Source: Kribbella pratensis
GTDB lineage: Bacteria; Actinomycetota; Actinomycetes; Propionibacteriales; Kribbellaceae
NCBI RefSeq assembly: GCF_004365355.1
Contig: NZ_SODP01000001.1
Coordinates: forward strand, 248,001 to 312,000
DNA length: 64,000 bases
Direction of reading: 5' to 3'
Notes under the pieces: model-generated
What the model saw: only the letters and a program-made list of their open reading frames with translations
Database searches by the model: none
Told to the model about the DNA's origin: nothing
In this document: positions 44,165-53,943 of the stretch, piece after piece
How positions within the stretch are numbered: position 1 is the first letter of the stretch
How the letters are laid out: each line of letters opens with the position of its first letter
Program-made: the position numbers and the translations under genes

Positions 44165-44893
44165 ATGGCTACAGATGCTCAGGGCGAATCGGGGCCGGGG
44201 GTGGCCGGTCAGCGACTACTTGACGTCCTGGACAAGGCGATCGCCGTTCAGAGTTCGCTGGTGTACAGGAACATTGCTCGGGCGCGCCAGCGGAAGCCGG
44301 AGGCGACTCCGGCGCAAGTGATCCGCAGTCTGGAGAGGATGTACGTCAGTGCCCTGACCGGGACGGGCGCCGCAGTGGGAGGAGTTGCAGCCGCGCCGGG
44401 CGTTGGCACGGGAGTCGCGCTGGCGCTGTCGGCAGGCGAGGGTTTTTCGACTCTCGAGTTGAGCGCGCTCTTCGCGTTGTCGATCGCCGAAGTTCACGGA
44501 GTCCCCATCGACGAGATCGAACGCCGCCGGACGATCGTCATGGGCATCCTGCTCGGTGGATCCGGCTCTGCCACCATCGGCAAGGTTGCCGAACGGACGG
44601 GGCAACACTGGGGGCGTCAGGTGGTCGCCAAGGTGCCGGTCGAGACGTTGCGCCAGATCAACAAGGTCCTCGGAAAGAACTTCGTGACGAAGTACGGCAC
44701 CAAGCAGGGGATCATCGTGCTTGGTCGAGTGACACCGTTCGGCATCGGCGTTGTGATCGGTGGTGGTGCCAACGCCGCTCTCGCCGCTCTGGCGGTGAGA
44801 GCCGGTCGCCGCGCATTTGGGGCGCCTCCGGCAGCGTGGCCAGAGCAGACGCCAAGCATGCCGCCGGCGTCCGAGAGCCCGGACGAGGATTGA
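44165..44893 (+). CDS. EcsC-like / hypothetical membrane-associated protein
   Basis: 242 residues. LDKAIAVQSSLVYRNIARAR, then GTGAAVGGVAAAPGVGTGVA (hydrophobic, Gly/Ala-rich), FALSIAEVHGVPIDEIERRR and GVVIGGGANAALAALAVRAG. The distribution of two Gly-rich hydrophobic stretches with helical regions between resembles EcsC-like proteins, but I am not certain of the family. It stands alone. Confidence 0.65.
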   Translation: MATDAQGESGPGVAGQRLLDVLDKAIAVQSSLVYRNIARARQRKPEATPAQVIRSLERMYVSALTGTGAAVGGVAAAPGVGTGVALALSAGEGFSTLELSALFALSIAEVHGVPIDEIERRRTIVMGILLGGSGSATIGKVAERTGQHWGRQVVAKVPVETLRQINKVLGKNFVTKYGTKQGIIVLGRVTPFGIGVVIGGGANAALAALAVRAGRRAFGAPPAAWPEQTPSMPPASESPDED

Positions 44894-45010
44894 CGGCGTA
44901 GAACGGTCGGCGAGCGGGCGCCTCGTCACGGCCAGTTAAGGACCGCCGGATGCACCATTATCGGCTATAGTGGTTCATGCAGCGGTCATTAGGAGGGGAG
45001 GTGGTGTGTG

Positions 45011-45310
45011 ATGGCGAGGCCGGTGTCGACTCGGGCTCGGTTGGGGGCCGAGCGGATTGGTGGGCATCTCGCGGCGTGGAGGAAGCTTCAGGGGCTGACT
45101 GCTGCGCAGGTGGCTGAGCGGGCGGGGATCTCGCGCGGGACGCTGCGCAGGCTGGAGAACGGTGAGATGACTGTGGGGCTCGACGTTCTGCTGAACGTGG
45201 CGCGGGCTCTCGGCGTTCTTGACCGCGTGGTCGACGCCTTCGATCCCTACGAGACCGATCTGGGGCGGGCGCGCGCGGACGAGGTGCTTCCGAAGCGAGT
45301 CCGGCGATGA
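45011..45310 (+). CDS. hipB: HipB-like antitoxin (HTH-XRE)
   Basis: 99 residues from ATG 45011 (GTG 45008 adds one). The XRE HTH is GLTAAQVAERAGISRGTLRR, followed by LLNVARALGVLDRVVDAFDP and a charged tail, EVLPKRVRR. The promoter region has TATAGT at about 44966 and AGGAGGGGAG as ribosome-binding site. It overlaps hipA by 4 bp (ATGA), the arrangement of hipBA operons, where HipB represses transcription and neutralises HipA. Confidence 0.85.
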   Translation: MARPVSTRARLGAERIGGHLAAWRKLQGLTAAQVAERAGISRGTLRRLENGEMTVGLDVLLNVARALGVLDRVVDAFDPYETDLGRARADEVLPKRVRR

Positions 45311-46659
45311 CTGGCTCACTCTTGGTCTCTGTCGATCTCGATGGCGAGCCTGTCGAGGTCGGATCGGCGTACCTCAGTCGCCGTCGAGGTACGTCCTCGA
45401 CCTCGTTCCAATATGCTCCGAGCTATCTCGCCGACAAACGTGCCTATCCCATCGACCCAGCTCTCGGGCTGTTTGCCGGGCCTCAACAAACTGATGGGCT
45501 TCCGGGTGCGTTCGCCGATTGTTCACCGGACCGATGGGGCCGGGGTCTGATCACCAAGCGCCTCCAGGCGCTCGCGCTTCGAGAGGCGCGCACCGCGCCG
45601 TCTCTCGGCGATGCCGACTTCCTCGTCGGAGTCAGTGATCTGACGCGCCAAGGCGCGCTCCGATTCAGGTCTACAGCCGAAGGCCCCTTTCTCGACCCGG
45701 ACCTGCAGGTGCCGAAGTTGGTCGAGTTGCCGCGCCTGCTACAGGCCGTTGATCAGGTGGTCGGCGATGGCGACGACTTGACCGCGATAAAGGCGCTATT
45801 GGACGCGGGTTCGGGTTCACTCGGTGGGGCGCGACCAAAGGCATCGGTCCGCGAGGGAGATCGCTTGCTGATCGCGAAGTTCCCGCACCGCGGCGATGAC
45901 TGGGATGTGATGGCCTGGGAGAAGACAGCCTTGGACCTGGCGGAGCGGGCCGGGATCGAGGTTCCGGGAACCGAGTTGCTACAGATCGGCGGCCGGCATG
46001 TCCTGGTGCTTGACCGGTTCGACCGTGACGGCGTACAGCGTCGCGGGTACATCAGCGCGATGACCTTGGTCGAAGGACGCGACGGCGACGTACGCGACTA
46101 TGTCGAAGTCGCGGAGACGCTGACCGAGCATGGTGCGCGGGTCAAGGCCGACCTCCACGAGTTGTGGCGGCGGATCGCTTTCTCGGTTGCGATCCACAAC
46201 ACCGACGATCACCTGCGCAATCATGGGTTCCTGCGTGAGGCAGGCGGATGGGGTCTGTCGCCGGTCTTCGACATCAACCCGAACCCGATCGTTTCCGAAG
46301 CCCGTGTGACCGGAATCGGCGGCGCGCGCAGCCGAGCGGATGAGCTCACTGGACTGATGACGTATGCCCAAACCTTCGACCTGAACGCGCGGGATGCGCA
46401 GCGGATCCTGCGCGAGGTTGGCGATGCAACGGCCGACTGGCGCAGAGTCGCTGCCGCACACGGGATTGGCGAGGCCGAGCGTCACCGCTTCGAGCCGGCA
46501 TTCGACGGACTCCGCGAGCAGATCGCGACTGTCGCAAACGGCGTAGCGGGTGCTGGCGGAGCGAGGACTTTGCCGAATGACCGGCCTCGTGTGCAGAGAG
46601 GCTCGAGGCGTGGCGGCCAGTTCGCCGCCCGCCCCGAGCGAGAGCACCCGTCTTCGTAG
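45307..46659 (+). CDS. hipA: HipA-like serine/threonine kinase toxin
   Basis: 450 residues. The HipA N-terminal domain has VGSAYLSRRRGTSSTSFQYA. The kinase has SGSLGGARPKASV (about 168; nucleotide loop), LIAKFPHRGD (ATP-binding Lys), HNTDDHLRNHGFL (about 297; catalytic Asp and Asn) and SPVFDINPNP (metal-binding Asp). E. coli HipA phosphorylates GltX and induces dormancy; the target here is unknown. The C-terminal 30 residues are Arg/Gly-rich. Confidence 0.9.
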   Translation: MTGSLLVSVDLDGEPVEVGSAYLSRRRGTSSTSFQYAPSYLADKRAYPIDPALGLFAGPQQTDGLPGAFADCSPDRWGRGLITKRLQALALREARTAPSLGDADFLVGVSDLTRQGALRFRSTAEGPFLDPDLQVPKLVELPRLLQAVDQVVGDGDDLTAIKALLDAGSGSLGGARPKASVREGDRLLIAKFPHRGDDWDVMAWEKTALDLAERAGIEVPGTELLQIGGRHVLVLDRFDRDGVQRRGYISAMTLVEGRDGDVRDYVEVAETLTEHGARVKADLHELWRRIAFSVAIHNTDDHLRNHGFLREAGGWGLSPVFDINPNPIVSEARVTGIGGARSRADELTGLMTYAQTFDLNARDAQRILREVGDATADWRRVAAAHGIGEAERHRFEPAFDGLREQIATVANGVAGAGGARTLPNDRPRVQRGSRRGGQFAARPEREHPSS

Positions 46660-46734
46660 CTGAGTTCAAGCGGTTCGGAACCCGGTCGCGCGATACTTTG
46701 CGGAAGTCTTCGACGTCGTGAAGGTGGTTCGCAG

Positions 46735-48276
46735 ATGCGTCTTCGATGGGCCCTGACCGCCGCTTCTACTCTTGCCCTGATCGCGACCGCAGTGCCTGCC
46801 GTTGCGAACCCGTCCGGTGCCGAAGTGAGGAAGTCCGCGTCGGCCCTGATCTTCGGCACCTGCCCCAGTGATATCGCCGAGCCGTACCCGGCGCTCACCT
46901 GCGCCACACTGAAGGTCCCGCTGGACTATTCGCGCCCGAACGGCGCCAAGATCTCGCTGCTGGTGACCAAGCACGCGGCCAACAAACCAGCGAAGCGGAT
47001 CGGCTCGCTGGTGGTGAATCCGGGCGGCCCGGGCGTGAGCGGTGCTGCGTACGCCGGATCGCTGAGCAGACCGGACGCCACCGGCTTCACCCAGCTCGAC
47101 ACCGCCGTTCTGGATGCCTACGACATCATCGGATTCGATCCGCGCGGCGTCTTTCTGAGCGCGCCGGTGAGCTGTGCGGCTCCTGATCACTTCGGCGCCC
47201 CGCAGCCGGACCCGGATGCGAAGTCGAGCCGCAACGAGCTGTGGAAGCTCTGGAGCAGCTATGCACAGGACTGCCAGACCAACAACAAAGCGATCCTTCC
47301 CCACTTGGGTTCGGTCGACGGGGCTCGTGACATGGACGCCGTCCGCGCCGCGCTGGGCGAGCAGAAGCTGAATTATCTGGGTCTGTCCTACGGCACCTAT
47401 CTCGGCGCCGTGTACGGGCAGTTGTTCCCGCGACGCGTCGGCCGGATGATTCTTGACGGCAACATGGATCCGACCCCGAAGGACATTTGGTACCAGGTCT
47501 GGATCGATCAGGCGGCGGCGTTCCAGCAGCGGTTCGACCACGACTACCTGCCCTGGGTTGCCAAGTACAACAACGTGTTCCATCTGGGCAAGACCGTGCC
47601 GGCCGTGCGGGCGGCCTGGAACAAGACGCTTACCGACTTCCGTACCAACCCGCACGGAGACGTCGGCGGTGGCGAACTGCTCGGCACGGCGTACGGCGCG
47701 ATGTTTGCCGAGGGTGGCTGGATCGGATTCACCGGCGCACTCAGCGAGTACGTCGTCGACGGGGATGACAGCATGCTGACCGACATCGCCGCGCCCGACC
47801 TGAGTCCCGACGGCGAACAGGCGAACGCGATCTTCACCTCAGTGATCTGCGCCGACTCGCAATGGCCGCGGAACCGGGCGAAGTACGAGCACGACGCGGA
47901 CAAGCTCGCCCGGACCTCACAATTCGCCTGGTACATCATGTGGACCAGCGGCAGCGCCTGCCAGAGCTGGGCCTTCGACAGCCCCGGCCGCCTCAGGATC
48001 ACGGGCGAGGGCTTGCCCGGCGTCTTGATGTTCAACTCGATCGGTGACCCAGGCACGCCGTACGCCGGTGCGCTGAAGATGCACAAGGCGCTGCCGACTT
48101 CGGTCCTGGTCACCGAACTGAACTCGGGTAAACACGGCGTTTTCGCCAACCGCCTCGCAGCTGTCAACGTCGCAGCGAACGCAATCGGCACCAGGTACCT
48201 CCTGACCGGTGAACTACCTCCGACGGACACCACCGTGGCCGGTCACCCCCTGCCAGTGCCGACCGAGGCGCCGTGA
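46735..48276 (+). CDS. Secreted tripeptidyl aminopeptidase-like S33 hydrolase
   Basis: 513 residues. The signal peptide is MRLRWALTAASTLALIATAV followed by PAVANP (Ala-x-Ala cleavage). LVVNPGGPGVSGAAYAG is the oxyanion region, the nucleophile Ser is in LGLSYGTYLGAVYGQ (about 218), and a TAP-like C-terminal domain contains TSVLVTELNSGKHGVF (catalytic His). Relatives in Streptomyces (SlpD/TAP) remove N-terminal tripeptides from extracellular proteins. Confidence 0.92.
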   Translation: MRLRWALTAASTLALIATAVPAVANPSGAEVRKSASALIFGTCPSDIAEPYPALTCATLKVPLDYSRPNGAKISLLVTKHAANKPAKRIGSLVVNPGGPGVSGAAYAGSLSRPDATGFTQLDTAVLDAYDIIGFDPRGVFLSAPVSCAAPDHFGAPQPDPDAKSSRNELWKLWSSYAQDCQTNNKAILPHLGSVDGARDMDAVRAALGEQKLNYLGLSYGTYLGAVYGQLFPRRVGRMILDGNMDPTPKDIWYQVWIDQAAAFQQRFDHDYLPWVAKYNNVFHLGKTVPAVRAAWNKTLTDFRTNPHGDVGGGELLGTAYGAMFAEGGWIGFTGALSEYVVDGDDSMLTDIAAPDLSPDGEQANAIFTSVICADSQWPRNRAKYEHDADKLARTSQFAWYIMWTSGSACQSWAFDSPGRLRITGEGLPGVLMFNSIGDPGTPYAGALKMHKALPTSVLVTELNSGKHGVFANRLAAVNVAANAIGTRYLLTGELPPTDTTVAGHPLPVPTEAP

Positions 48277-48295
48277 CATCACGAGCTCAGGCGGG

Positions 48296-48970
48296 TTATG
48301 CGCGGCGGACGGTGATGTTGCCGCTGTGGGTGCGGGCGCGTACGGCGATGGTGTGGTCGGTCTGCTCCTCGGCGTCCAGCTCGTTGAACACGCGGCCGAT
48401 CGAGGTGTGGGCATCCAGGTGGGCGGCGGTGCCGGCCGGTACGCCGACCGCAACGAAGCCGGTCGCGGTGTAGAGGTCGGCTGCGCCGCTGCCGAGCTGC
48501 CCGACCTGGATGTCGCCGCTGGCCGTACGGGCGTTGACCGCGGCGCCCGCCACGTCGACGCTGATGTTGCCGGTGGCCGACTTGGCCCGCAGGTCGCCGG
48601 TGACCTTGCCGACCTGGATGTCGCCGTTCGCGGTCTTCAGCTGGCAGGCGCCGACCTCACCCTCGACGACGTAGTCGCCCTTGGCGGTGTAGCCCTGGAT
48701 GTCTGACCCGGTCGGAAGCTCGATCAGTACGGCCACCTCGCCGTACTTCTTCGCGAACAGCGTCCGCAGCTTCGGGTGCTTGACCACCAGTTTCCCGTCG
48801 GTGAACTCGATGACGACCTGCTCGGCGGCCTGTACGTCGAGGTCCCAGGCCGGGTCGACCGGGCGGACCTCGACGACGGTGTCGGTCCGGTCGCCGGCCT
48901 TGACGGTGACGTTCCCGAAGATGATGTCGACGTCGGCGGAGATCGGCGCGGGGGTGGCGAAGGTCGGCAT
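48296..48970 (-). CDS. DUF4097 beta-solenoid-like protein
   Basis: 224 residues: a start PTFATPAPISADVDIIFGNV, then repeated turns of the form TANGDIQVGKVTGDL, SATGNISVDVAGAAV, TASGDIQVGQLGSGA and THSGNITVRRA. This is the right-handed beta-solenoid-like DUF4097 fold. There is no signal peptide. It is divergent from a DrrAB exporter, a common pairing in actinobacteria; its function is unknown. Confidence 0.88.
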   Translation of the reverse strand: MPTFATPAPISADVDIIFGNVTVKAGDRTDTVVEVRPVDPAWDLDVQAAEQVVIEFTDGKLVVKHPKLRTLFAKKYGEVAVLIELPTGSDIQGYTAKGDYVVEGEVGACQLKTANGDIQVGKVTGDLRAKSATGNISVDVAGAAVNARTASGDIQVGQLGSGAADLYTATGFVAVGVPAGTAAHLDAHTSIGRVFNELDAEEQTDHTIAVRARTHSGNITVRRA

Positions 48971-49120
48971 GATGTCTGTCCTTTGCGAGAGTCGGTGATG
49001 ACAAGGACGACTCTGGCCGGGACCCCTGACACCGCACCGTCATGAGCCGAGGACAGCGGCGCTGACACGGTGTAGGCGGCGTGTCAGGTGCGTGTCAGGG
49101 CGGCTGCCGAAGGTAGTCCC

Positions 49121-50065
49121 ATGACAACTTCGGCGATCGCGGTCTCAGGACTGCGCAAGACATTCGGCGACAAGACCGTGCTCGACGGCATCGACTTCGA
49201 CGTACCCGCGGGCACCGTCTTCTCCCTGCTCGGTCCGAACGGGGCCGGCAAGACGACGACGGTCAACGTGCTGACCACGTTGATCAAGGCTGACAGCGGC
49301 ACGGTCCGGGTGGCCGAGCACGACGTCGCCGCCGAGGCCAAGGCGGTCCGCTCGGCGATCGGGGTCACCGGTCAGTTCGCGGCGGTCGACGAGCTGCTGA
49401 CCGGCCGCGAGAACCTCCAGCTGATGGTCGACCTGAGCCCGGTGGCGGCCAAGGACGGCAAGCGGATCGTGACCGACCTGCTCGAGCGCTTCGACCTGGT
49501 GGAGTCGGCCGACAAGTCCGCGGCGACGTACTCCGGAGGTATGCGGCGCAAGCTCGACCTGGCGATGACGCTGGTCGGCAACCCGCGGATCATCTTCCTG
49601 GACGAGCCGACCACGGGCCTGGACCCGCGCAGCCGGCGGACGATGTGGACGATCATCCGCGAGCTGCTCGCCGACGGCGTGACGATCTTCCTCACCACGC
49701 AGTACCTGGACGAGGCCGACCAGCTCGCCGACCGGATCGCAGTCCTGAACAAGGGCAAGTTGGTTGCCGAGGGCACCCCTGAGGAGCTCAAGCGGCAGAT
49801 CCCCGGCACGCATGTCCGGTTCCGGTTCGCCAGCTTCGACGACCTCGAGGCCGCCGCCGGGGTCCTGCCGGAGTCGACCCGTGACGACGACGCGCTGACT
49901 CTGCGGGTCCCGAGCGACGGCGGTACCAAGTCGGTCCGCGCGCTGCTCGACCGCCTCGACGAGCACTCGCTCGACGCCGAGGAATTCTCTGTCCACACCC
50001 CTGATCTCGATGACGTTTTCCTGGCCCTGACCGGCCACGACACCGCGGAGGTAGTCGCGAAATGA
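49121..50065 (+). CDS. DrrA-type ABC transporter ATP-binding protein
   Basis: 314 residues from the ATG at 49121. Walker A is LLGPNGAGKTTTVNVL, the signature TYSGGMRRKLDLAMTL and Walker B IIFLDEPTTGLD, followed by the DrrA-type C-terminal extension (LLDRLDEHSLDAEEFSVHTP, LDDVFLALTGH). It powers export with the downstream permease, whose ATG overlaps its stop (ATGA). Confidence 0.94.
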   Translation: MTTSAIAVSGLRKTFGDKTVLDGIDFDVPAGTVFSLLGPNGAGKTTTVNVLTTLIKADSGTVRVAEHDVAAEAKAVRSAIGVTGQFAAVDELLTGRENLQLMVDLSPVAAKDGKRIVTDLLERFDLVESADKSAATYSGGMRRKLDLAMTLVGNPRIIFLDEPTTGLDPRSRRTMWTIIRELLADGVTIFLTTQYLDEADQLADRIAVLNKGKLVAEGTPEELKRQIPGTHVRFRFASFDDLEAAAGVLPESTRDDDALTLRVPSDGGTKSVRALLDRLDEHSLDAEEFSVHTPDLDDVFLALTGHDTAEVVAK

Positions 50066-50805
50066 AGAACCCCTCGATGGTGATGCTGCGCCGCAACTTC
50101 AAGCACATCGCCCGCAATCCCACCTCGGTCTTCAACGCAGTGCTGATGCCGGTCGTGGTCATGCTGATGTTCGTCTACATGCTCGGCGACGCGTTCAGCG
50201 TCGGTGTTCCGTACGTCGATTACGCGACGCCCGGCATGCTCCTGCTGGCGGTTTGCTACGGCCTGGGATCGGTGGCCACGTCGGTGAACTCCGACATGAC
50301 CAAGGGCATCATCAACCGGTTCAAGGTGATGGACGTACCCCGCGGCGCGGTGCTGACCGGCCACGTGATTGCCAGCCTGATGACCAACCTGGTCGCGATC
50401 GCGGCGATCATCGGGGTGGCGTTCGCGCTCGGATTCAACCCGTCGGCGAGCTTCGTCCAGTGGCTCGGTGTCATCGGCATCGTCGTACTGCTCGGTCTCG
50501 CGACCGGCTGGCTGACCGTTGCTCTCGGGCTGTTCGCGAAGACCCCGGAGACCGCGGGCCTGGCCTCGGTGCCGTTGATCATGCTGCCGTTCTTCAGCAG
50601 CGCGATCGTGCCGGCCGACAAGATGGGTCCGGGCGTGAAGCAGTTCGCGGAGTACCAGCCGTTCACGCCGATCATCGAGTCCCTGCGCGGGCTGCTGAAC
50701 GGCTCGGCGGCGACCGGCGACCTGCTCGCCGCGCTCGCCTGGCTGGTCGGGATCGCGGTCGTCGGCTACGTCTGGGCGACCTCGACCTTCAAGAAGCGAG
50801 CGTGA
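50062..50805 (+). CDS. DrrB-type ABC-2 permease
   Basis: 247 residues with six membrane spans, including MPVVVMLMFVYMLGDAFSVG, IAAIIGVAFALGFNPSASF and IVVLLGLATGWLTVALGLF. EYQPFTPIIESLRGLLNG is the typical DrrB tail. It forms the exporter with the preceding ATPase; drugs or lipids are usual substrates. It overlaps the convergent AfsR-like gene by 17 bp. Confidence 0.93.
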   Translation: MKNPSMVMLRRNFKHIARNPTSVFNAVLMPVVVMLMFVYMLGDAFSVGVPYVDYATPGMLLLAVCYGLGSVATSVNSDMTKGIINRFKVMDVPRGAVLTGHVIASLMTNLVAIAAIIGVAFALGFNPSASFVQWLGVIGIVVLLGLATGWLTVALGLFAKTPETAGLASVPLIMLPFFSSAIVPADKMGPGVKQFAEYQPFTPIIESLRGLLNGSAATGDLLAALAWLVGIAVVGYVWATSTFKKRA

Positions 50806-53800
50806 CCCGGACCAACTCGGACCAGTCCGCCTGCCGTCCCTCCTCAGTCGCCTCGGTGAACCGCGTGTCACCGAGGCGACTGCGCGTTTCCTGCTCGATC
50901 CGGGTCAGGTCGGGGTTGGACAGGTCCGGCAGACCACCGACCACAGCGCTCGCCGCGAGGAGCCGGGCGGCCTGCTCGTCCTGATCGGTGCGCAACGCCA
51001 GATCCGCGATCCCGACCAGCACCTGCGCGATGCCCGGGATGTGGCCGGTCTCGGTCGCCGCCTGGATCGCGGCGGTGCGGTGCTCCCAGGACTCGTCGAG
51101 ATCCTCGGCCAGGTAGCCGAGCACATCGTGCCGGATCATCCGCAGGCTGGGCCGCTCGGCCTCCGGTCCCAGCATCGTCGTCGCGACAACGAGTTGCCGT
51201 CGCGCCTCGTCGTTGTCCCCACTCCAGCGAGCGAGTTCGGCCTTGCACAGCGCCAGCTCGACCAGCGCCTCCGGCCACGCGACCCGTTCCGCCTGCCGCT
51301 GCGCCTCGGCCATCGCGGCGGCGCTCGACTCCAGGTCACCGGCCAGCCAGTACAGCTGCGCCTGCCGCGACCGCGTCCGTACGACGTCCTCCGTCGCACC
51401 GACCTCGGTGGCGACCGCGATCGCCTGGTCGCAGTACTCGCAGGCAGCGGTGAACTCGCCGCGGACGGCGACCCGATCGGCCAGCTCGGTCAGCGCGAAC
51501 GACATACCCCAGCGCTCACCGATCGCGCGGAACTCGGCCAGCCCGGCCTCCAGCAGGGCGTCAGCCTCCGGGTCGCCGTCACCGAGCATGATCCGCATCT
51601 TGCCGGTCTGCAGGCGGGCCAGCGCCCGGACCCAGGGATCGTCGTCGGTGAGCAACGGTTCGAAGGCCGAAACGAACGCGCTCGGTCCGTCCAGCAGACG
51701 CTCCAGGGCGGCCGACAGCTTCACGGCCGGGTGCGGGTTCTGGACCCGGCGGCTGACATCGGCGGCCTTCCGGATCCAGTCCTCCGCGTTGTACTGGTCG
51801 CGCCCTCGTCCGGACGTCATCAGGTTCGTGACGAACGCGTACACCACGGCCCGGGTCTCGTCGGACGCCTCACCGGGTACGGCGGGCGCAGCCATCAGGT
51901 ACTCGTTGCCTTCGACCTTGTGTCCGGCGAACCACCAGTACCAGCCGGCTGCCGCGCCCAGCCGCATCGCTCCGTCGGCATCTTGAGCAGCGAGCGCGCC
52001 CCGCATCGCCGCGGCGATGTTGTCGTGCTCCGGTTCGAGAATGGCCAGCCATTCGAGCTGCTCGGCGCGACGAAGATGCGGGTCCGCGGTCTCGGTGAGA
52101 TCCGTGAAGTACGCGAGATGCGTACGACGGGTCAGATCCGACTCGCCGGCTTCTTCGAGACGCTGCTGGGCGTACTCCTTGATCGTGCCGAGCATCCGGT
52201 AGCGCGGAGCGCCTTCGTCCTTCGTGACCACGAGCGACTTCTCCGTCAACGCGGTCAGCAGGTCGAGCACCTCCCACGACTCGACCGCTCCGCCGAGGCA
52301 GACCTGTTCGGCTGCTTCCAGGCTCGCGCCGCCGGCGAAGACCGAGAGCCTGCGCAGGACCGATCGCTCGGCATCTGACAGCAGCTCCCAGCTCCAATCG
52401 ATCACCGCGCGCAACGTGCGGTGCCGGGGGAGCGCCGTACGACTGCCGCCGGTCAGCAGGCGGAAGCGATCGTCGAGGCGGTTGGCGAGCTGCTCCAAGG
52501 ACATGGTCCGCAACCTGGCGGCGGCGAGCTCGATGGCGAGCGGCATACCGTCCAATGCCCTGCAAATACGGGCCATCGTGGCCAAAGTCTGCGCGTCCGC
52601 CGTGAGGTCTGCGCGCACTGCACCGGCACGATCCTGCAGGAGGCGAACGGCGGGTGAGGAGTCGATCTCGCCGCTGTCCGTGGGGACCGCGAGCGGTGCG
52701 ACCGGCCACAGCGCCTCACCGGTGATGCCGAGCGGCTCGCGGCTCGTCGCGAGGATCCGCAGCCGCGGGCATTCGCCGAGGATCCGGTGGGCGAACGCCG
52801 CCGCCGACTCGATCACGTGCTCGCAGTTGTCGAGGATCAGCAACATGGCCCGCTCGCGGACCGCGGCGATCACGCGGTCGGTCGGATCTGCCTCCGGTAC
52901 GTCGCCCAGCAGCGCATCCCGGAGCGCAAGGGCCGAGAGGGTCGCCTGCGCCACGTCGCCGTCGGGGCCGATGGCTGCGAGCTCGACCATCCAGGCTCCG
53001 TCGGGCAGATCGCCGAGGAGCGTACGCGCGGTCTCCGCGGACAGCCTGGTCTTCCCCGATCCGCCCGGCCCGATGAGCGTGGTGAGCCGGTGCTCGCCGA
53101 TGAGATCGCGCACGGCGGCGATGTCGGCGTCCTTCCCGACGTACGTCGTGAGCTCTTCGCGGAGGTTGGTGTTGCGCTTCTCGTCCCGTCGTACCAGCTC
53201 GCCGCGGAGCAGGGCGACGTGGAGTGCGGAGAGCTCGGGTGAAGGGTCGACGCCGAGCTCGTCGGCGAGCGTTTCTCGGGTGCGCTCGTACACGCGGAGC
53301 GCTTCGGTGTCGCGGCCGGACGCGACGAGGGCGCGCATCAACGCGGCGACGAGGCGTTCGCGGACCGGGTTCGCCGCGACGAGGTCGGTCAGTTCCGTCA
53401 CCATCTCGGCGCCGCGGCCGAGGGCGATCTCGGCGTCGTACCGATCCTCCATGGCGGTCAGCCGGAGACCGTCGAGCCGGGTCACAGCCGCGTCGAACGC
53501 ACCGCTCTCAGTGAGCCCGACGTCCTGCATCGCGGCACCGCGCCACAGCTCCAGTGCCTCGCGGAGCAGTCGGACGCCCTGCGGATCCTGGTCGGTGCGG
53601 GCCCGGGCAACGAGTCGCTCGAACCGTACGGCGTCCACCGCGTCGGGATCCACCTGCAGGCGGTAGCCGTCCGTGTGACCTTCGACGGACCCCTCAGGGA
53701 GCACCTTCCGGAGCCGGGAAACCAAGCGCTGCAAGGCGTTCGCCGCGTCGGCCGGCGGCTGCTCACCCCAGATCCAGTCGACCAGCGTCGCCTTCTGGAC

Positions 53801-53920
53801 CACGCGCCCGGGTTCGAGAGCCAGGGCAATCAGCAGCGCGCGCAACCGCGCGCCCGGCACGTCGGCGATGCCGCCATCGTCCGCACGAACCTCGAATGGC
53901 CCCAACATCCCGATCTGCAC
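50789..53920 (-). CDS. AfsR-like regulator: OmpR-type DNA-binding, BTAD, NB-ARC ATPase and TPR-like region
   Basis: 1043 residues from the GTG at 53920 (QIGMLGPFEVRADDGG); a longer open frame through the TetR gene is rejected. The DNA-binding winged helix (1-90, LVDWIWGEQPPADAANALQR) is followed by a BTAD domain (95-245), an NTPase with TTLIGPGGSGKTRLSAETAR and MLLILDNCEHVIES (Walker B), the sensor-like LRILATSREPLGITGEALWP, then helical repeats to the end. Such SARP-type regulators activate secondary metabolism or transport. It is convergent with the DrrAB exporter. Confidence 0.93.
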   Translation of the reverse strand: MQIGMLGPFEVRADDGGIADVPGARLRALLIALALEPGRVVQKATLVDWIWGEQPPADAANALQRLVSRLRKVLPEGSVEGHTDGYRLQVDPDAVDAVRFERLVARARTDQDPQGVRLLREALELWRGAAMQDVGLTESGAFDAAVTRLDGLRLTAMEDRYDAEIALGRGAEMVTELTDLVAANPVRERLVAALMRALVASGRDTEALRVYERTRETLADELGVDPSPELSALHVALLRGELVRRDEKRNTNLREELTTYVGKDADIAAVRDLIGEHRLTTLIGPGGSGKTRLSAETARTLLGDLPDGAWMVELAAIGPDGDVAQATLSALALRDALLGDVPEADPTDRVIAAVRERAMLLILDNCEHVIESAAAFAHRILGECPRLRILATSREPLGITGEALWPVAPLAVPTDSGEIDSSPAVRLLQDRAGAVRADLTADAQTLATMARICRALDGMPLAIELAAARLRTMSLEQLANRLDDRFRLLTGGSRTALPRHRTLRAVIDWSWELLSDAERSVLRRLSVFAGGASLEAAEQVCLGGAVESWEVLDLLTALTEKSLVVTKDEGAPRYRMLGTIKEYAQQRLEEAGESDLTRRTHLAYFTDLTETADPHLRRAEQLEWLAILEPEHDNIAAAMRGALAAQDADGAMRLGAAAGWYWWFAGHKVEGNEYLMAAPAVPGEASDETRAVVYAFVTNLMTSGRGRDQYNAEDWIRKAADVSRRVQNPHPAVKLSAALERLLDGPSAFVSAFEPLLTDDDPWVRALARLQTGKMRIMLGDGDPEADALLEAGLAEFRAIGERWGMSFALTELADRVAVRGEFTAACEYCDQAIAVATEVGATEDVVRTRSRQAQLYWLAGDLESSAAAMAEAQRQAERVAWPEALVELALCKAELARWSGDNDEARRQLVVATTMLGPEAERPSLRMIRHDVLGYLAEDLDESWEHRTAAIQAATETGHIPGIAQVLVGIADLALRTDQDEQAARLLAASAVVGGLPDLSNPDLTRIEQETRSRLGDTRFTEATEEGRQADWSELVRVTLAS

Positions 53921-53943
53921 CCGGCAGATTGTGCCACGAGGCG

